A DNA stretch of 64,000 nucleotides from Chryseobacterium sp. SC28 (GTDB taxonomy: Bacteria > Bacteroidota > Bacteroidia > Flavobacteriales > Weeksellaceae): positions 267,360 through 331,359 of the forward strand of contig NZ_QOVY01000001.1 in assembly GCF_003932955.1 (NCBI RefSeq). Reading direction: 5' to 3'. Of the stretch, positions 61,437 through 64,000 are shown one piece after another; within the stretch, counting starts at the first letter, position 1; every line of letters begins with the position of its first letter. A program made the translations under genes and the position numbers. The notes beneath the pieces were generated by a model that was not told where the DNA came from, did no database searches, and saw only the letters and a list, made by a program, of their open reading frames with translations.

Positions 61437-61493
61437 AATAGGATTTCATCCTATTCTGTAGTAAGCCGTCCCTTCGGGACTTTTGCGTTTTTA
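61437..61493. repeat. Hairpin repeat, copy 3
   Basis: The core (61437-61457) plus GTCCCTTCGGGAC (61468-61480) and a T-rich end, just downstream of the tgt stop. With copy 2 it has the structure of a REP-like element. Confidence 0.8.
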
Positions 61494-61501
61494 TTCTATT
61501 T

Positions 61502-62635
61502 TTATAATCTTTGTTTCAATTGCGGAATGATCGAATCTTTCCATTGGTAGAAATCGCCGACAACGATGTGTTCTCTCGCAACCTTCACTAAATCAAGATA
61601 AAACGCTAAATTATGAATCGATGCAATTTGTTTGGCCAAATATTCCTTCGAAACAAAAAGATGTCGGACATAAGCCTTGCTATAAGCGGTATCCACAAAA
61701 CTCGTCCCAAACTCGTCGAGAGGCGAAAAATCGGCTTTCCACCGTTCGTTTTTCATATTCATAATGCCGTGCCAAGTGAAAAGCATCGCGTTTCTGGCGT
61801 TTCGGGTCGGCATTACGCAGTCCATCATATCGATGCCCAAGCCAATGCTTTCGAGAATATTCCAAGGCGTGCCGACGCCCATCAGGTACCGGGGTTTATC
61901 TTTCGGCAGAATGTCCGTCACTTCATCCGTGATGCGGTACATTTCCGGCTCCGGCTCGCCCACCGACAATCCTCCGATGGCGTTACCGTCTGCGCCTGCT
62001 TCGGAAATCGCCTCGGCAGAAATCTGCCTCAAATCCGAATAAGTGGAGCCCTGCACGATGGGGAACAGCCTCTGTTTGTGGCCGTATAATTCTTTATTTT
62101 GTTCCGTCCATTCAATACATCTTTTCAGCCAACGGTGCGTGAGTTCCATCGATGTTTTGGCCAAGTTATATTCGCAAGGGAAAGGTGTACATTCATCAAA
62201 AGCCATAAAGATATCGGCACCGATTTGTCTTTGGATTTCCATCGAAATCTCAGGCGACATAAAATGCAAACTGCCATCGATATGCGATTTGAATTTCACA
62301 CCTTCTTCGGTTATTTTTCTGCTTTTCGCTAAGGAAAAGACCTGATAACCGCCCGAATCTGTCAGGATAGGAAGATCCCAGTTCATAAACCGGTGAAGTC
62401 CGCCGGCTTGTTCCATAATATCCATCGTGGGGCGCAGCATCAGATGATAAGTATTTCCAAGAATGATCTGCGCTTTGATGTCTTCTTTCAATTCCCGCTG
62501 GTGGACGGTTTTTACGGATGCCACCGTCCCTACCGGCATAAAAATTGGGGTGAGGATCTGGCCGTGATCGGTATGGATGACTCCGGCTCTGGCTTTGGAC
62601 TCGGACGCGGTTTCGATTTCGAAAAATTTCTGCAT
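61502..62635 (-). CDS. tgt: tRNA-guanine transglycosylase
   Basis: A 377-residue enzyme that exchanges guanine 34 for preQ1 in tRNAs with GUN anticodons. The catalytic aspartates are in ILTDSGGYQVFSL and (later) GIDMMDCVMPTRNARNAMLF, and the substrate loop is GNAIGGLSVGEP. The zinc-binding cysteines of the usual C-x-C-x2-C type near the end are not seen: the tail has the form SKAYVRHLFVSKEYLAK with no cysteine ligands. It is preceded by the DUF4296 gene (4-base gap), so these genes are co-transcribed. Confidence 0.93.
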   Translation of the reverse strand: MQKFFEIETASESKARAGVIHTDHGQILTPIFMPVGTVASVKTVHQRELKEDIKAQIILGNTYHLMLRPTMDIMEQAGGLHRFMNWDLPILTDSGGYQVFSLAKSRKITEEGVKFKSHIDGSLHFMSPEISMEIQRQIGADIFMAFDECTPFPCEYNLAKTSMELTHRWLKRCIEWTEQNKELYGHKQRLFPIVQGSTYSDLRQISAEAISEAGADGNAIGGLSVGEPEPEMYRITDEVTDILPKDKPRYLMGVGTPWNILESIGLGIDMMDCVMPTRNARNAMLFTWHGIMNMKNERWKADFSPLDEFGTSFVDTAYSKAYVRHLFVSKEYLAKQIASIHNLAFYLDLVKVAREHIVVGDFYQWKDSIIPQLKQRL

Positions 62636-62639
62636 ACTT

Positions 62640-63011
62640 TTATCTCGCTTGTGGCGGAATACCCGGATTTTCTTTTAATTTTTTATTGATGAAGGCTTTT
62701 GCGTTTGGATCTTTGGCTAAGATTATTTCTTGGGCGTCGTCGTAGATGTCTATGATAACGTCGGGTTTGGTCATATAATATTCATAGCTTTGGGTAAAGC
62801 GTTCGCCTTTTATGTTATATTTTTTCAGGATAAATCGGGTCGCATTTTCAGAATTGATGTTTTGCCCGATGACATATTGCTGTTCATTAATCGCAAAATC
62901 TGCGATGATCTGCGCCATCTGATCTTTGGACAGGAGATCTTTCGGTTTTTCGATGGCCTCCTTGCAGGATAAAACGCAGAAAATCAATGATATGTAAAAG
63001 AAATATTTCAT
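62640..63011 (-). CDS. DUF4296 lipoprotein
   Basis: A 123-residue lipoprotein (signal ending CVLSC, Cys 16). The LLSKDQMAQIIADFAINEQQ block is the DUF4296 pattern, a Bacteroidota family of unknown function. It lies 30 bases downstream of the glycosyltransferase gene and four bases upstream of tgt, an arrangement that probably makes one transcript. Confidence 0.85.
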   Translation of the reverse strand: MKYFFYISLIFCVLSCKEAIEKPKDLLSKDQMAQIIADFAINEQQYVIGQNINSENATRFILKKYNIKGERFTQSYEYYMTKPDVIIDIYDDAQEIILAKDPNAKAFINKKLKENPGIPPQAR

Positions 63012-63041
63012 TCCGTAAATTAAATTTTAAACCAAAAAAAA

Positions 63042-63758
63042 TTACAATTTTCCGATAAAATTTTTCCATTTCAGGTTCAGAACGCCGAAAACCGCTTCTT
63101 GGATGATCCCGCCGTTCATTTTGCTCACGCCCTCGGTTCTGTCTGTAAAAATGATTGGTACTTCCACGATTTTCATTTTCTTTTTGAAAACGCGGTATTT
63201 CATTTCGACTTGGAAGCCGTAGCCTTTCAATTTAATTTTATCAAGTCCGATCGCCAGTAATGTTTCTTTTTTGAAACAGACAAAGCCCGCCGTGGTATCG
63301 TGAACAGGCATCCCCAAAACGAATCGCACGTATCTCGAAGCGAAGTATGAAAGCAAAACCCTTCCCATGGGCCAGTTGACCACGTTTACTCCTTGCGAAT
63401 ACCGGGAGCCCACGGCCATATCTGCAGTTTTACAGGCCTCGTACAGCTTTACTAAATCTTTGGGATTGTGGGAAAAATCGGCATCCATCTCGAAAATATA
63501 ATCGTAATCATTTTGAATCGCCCATTGGAATCCCTGAATGTAGGCTTTGCCCAGGCCGTCTTTTATTTTCCGAACGGCGAGATGAAGCTGCAGTGGAAAC
63601 TTTTCCTGAAGATTCTTGACGATCTCTGCCGTCCCGTCGGGCGAAGAATCGTCTACCACCAAAACGTCGAAATCTTGTTCCAAGGCAAAAACTGCCGAAA
63701 TGATCTTTTCGATGTTCTCTTTTTCGTTGTAGGTGGGGATAATAACCAATTTCTTCAT
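63042..63758 (-). CDS. Polyprenol-phosphate glycosyltransferase (DPM1-like)
   Basis: A 238-residue family-2 glycosyltransferase. It starts LVIIPTYNEKENIEKII, has VLVVDDSSPDGTAEIV and EMDADFSHNP with the metal-binding aspartates, and GSRYSQGV; it lacks C-terminal membrane segments, like the soluble-type dolichyl- or polyprenol-phosphate mannosyltransferases. The sugar (mannose or another) cannot be told. I choose ATG 63758; the in-frame TTG at 63776 lies within the -7 element. It begins the transcript that continues with DUF4296 and tgt. Confidence 0.87.
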   Translation of the reverse strand: MKKLVIIPTYNEKENIEKIISAVFALEQDFDVLVVDDSSPDGTAEIVKNLQEKFPLQLHLAVRKIKDGLGKAYIQGFQWAIQNDYDYIFEMDADFSHNPKDLVKLYEACKTADMAVGSRYSQGVNVVNWPMGRVLLSYFASRYVRFVLGMPVHDTTAGFVCFKKETLLAIGLDKIKLKGYGFQVEMKYRVFKKKMKIVEVPIIFTDRTEGVSKMNGGIIQEAVFGVLNLKWKNFIGKL

Positions 63759-63773
63759 CCGGCAAATAATCCG

Positions 63774-63781
63774 CAAAGATA
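63774..63781 (-). promoter_or_regulatory. Likely -7 element of the glycosyltransferase-DUF4296-tgt transcript
   Basis: On the minus strand TATCTTTG fits TAnnTTTG, 15 bases before the ATG at 63758. No TTG at the expected distance. Confidence 0.5.
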
Positions 63782-63912
63782 ATCTTTAATCGCTAATGTT
63801 TATTTGGCGCGGTGGAAATTAACTTTTTTTAATAGGAAAAACTGTTATTTAAATAGTCCTGAGATTCAATGTTTTTTTAGTAAAAAGTTCACTGTTGTCC
63901 GATAAAAACCAG

Positions 63913-63942
63913 ATAAAAAAAGAAGCCAAATTAATGGCTTCT
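63913..63942 (-). terminator. Terminator near the right end, minus strand
   Basis: AGAAGCCA (63921-63928) and TGGCTTCT (63935-63942) pair over eight bases with loop AATTAA. On the minus strand the stem is followed by a run of T (complement of 63915-63921). It ends a transcript that enters from the right; no gene is recognised between 63759 and 64000. Confidence 0.65.
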
Positions 63943-64000
63943 AAAAACTTATCGTAATTTTGAGTTGCAAAAATCAAATAACGATGAGCAAAAGTACATA

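Noticed and set aside
61311..61493. CRISPR array
   Set aside because: Three repeats only, unequal spacing (18 and 66 bases) and the repeat is itself a hairpin with different-length copies; no cas gene in the window.
1..64000. Prophage, insertion sequence, toxin-antitoxin or defence genes
   Set aside because: No transposase, integrase, phage structural, restriction or other defence motifs were recognised in any of the long frames.

Overview
The window looks like chromosomal core DNA of a Bacteroidota bacterium, most likely a flavobacterium of the Chryseobacterium group (Weeksellaceae). Reasons: a moderately AT-rich genome; genes with hardly any Shine-Dalgarno sites; promoters of the Bacteroidota type (TAnnTTTG, sometimes with TTG about 19 bases upstream); many lipoproteins and outer-membrane proteins; a PorW/SprE lipoprotein of type IX secretion and gliding; a TonB-dependent-receptor-like protein; an S46 dipeptidyl-peptidase; and families nearly confined to this phylum (DUF3078, DUF4296). 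Genus is inference. I see no prophage, insertion sequence, CRISPR array or plasmid gene.

Layout. 1-8.6 kb: the 3' end of an S46 peptidase, a GyrI-like protein, divergent bcp and nth, a DUF885 peptidase-like lipoprotein, an acidic hypothetical protein, a TonB / ExbB / TonB-like trio and folC. 8.6-12.6 kb: two identical tRNA-Val genes, then an inorganic-carbon cluster (beta carbonic anhydrase, small exported protein, SulP transporter, second beta carbonic anhydrase). 12.6-23.3 kb: pth, a lipoprotein and mfd on the minus strand, a small envelope pair, an AsmA-like protein with a DUF2797 protein, and a nucleotide-sugar epimerase. 23.4-34.4 kb: DUF2795, secA, a ROK kinase, lipoprotein MsrA, a DUF3078 outer-membrane protein, a rhomboid, dprA, gdhA and a JmjC-like cupin. 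34.7-45.3 kb: a large receptor-like protein, a KdsC-like phosphatase, maf, sprE/porW, tryptophanase, DUF502, miaE and an acyltransferase. 45.4-54.6 kb: mutL with a rhomboid, a nuclease-family membrane protein and a lipoprotein, then sod, sufS, lon and doxX. 54.7-64 kb: psd, cdsA, a LUD protein, ftsH and rsfS facing birA, then lptF/G-like, tgt, DUF4296 and a polyprenol-phosphate glycosyltransferase.

How the genes fit together. Most are housekeeping: protein quality control (lon, ftsH, rsfS, secA), DNA repair and uptake (nth, mfd, mutL, dprA), translation (pth, tgt, miaE, tRNAs), phospholipid and LPS envelope assembly (psd, cdsA, LptF/G-like, KdsC-like) and redox defence (bcp, msrA, sod). The carbonic anhydrase/SulP cluster and the TonB-ExbB-TonB-like trio are the most coherent accessory-looking modules.

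The strongest oddities are an endonuclease III with no cysteine at all, hence no Fe-S cluster; a MutL whose endonuclease motif is degenerate; a ROK kinase without its zinc cysteines; a third protein of the ExbB trio whose N-terminus looks like ExbD without the proton-path aspartate but which ends in the TonB-like domain; a triple hairpin repeat between tgt and the LptF/G gene; and a long palindromic element between sod and sufS. I found no clear new defence or mobile system.
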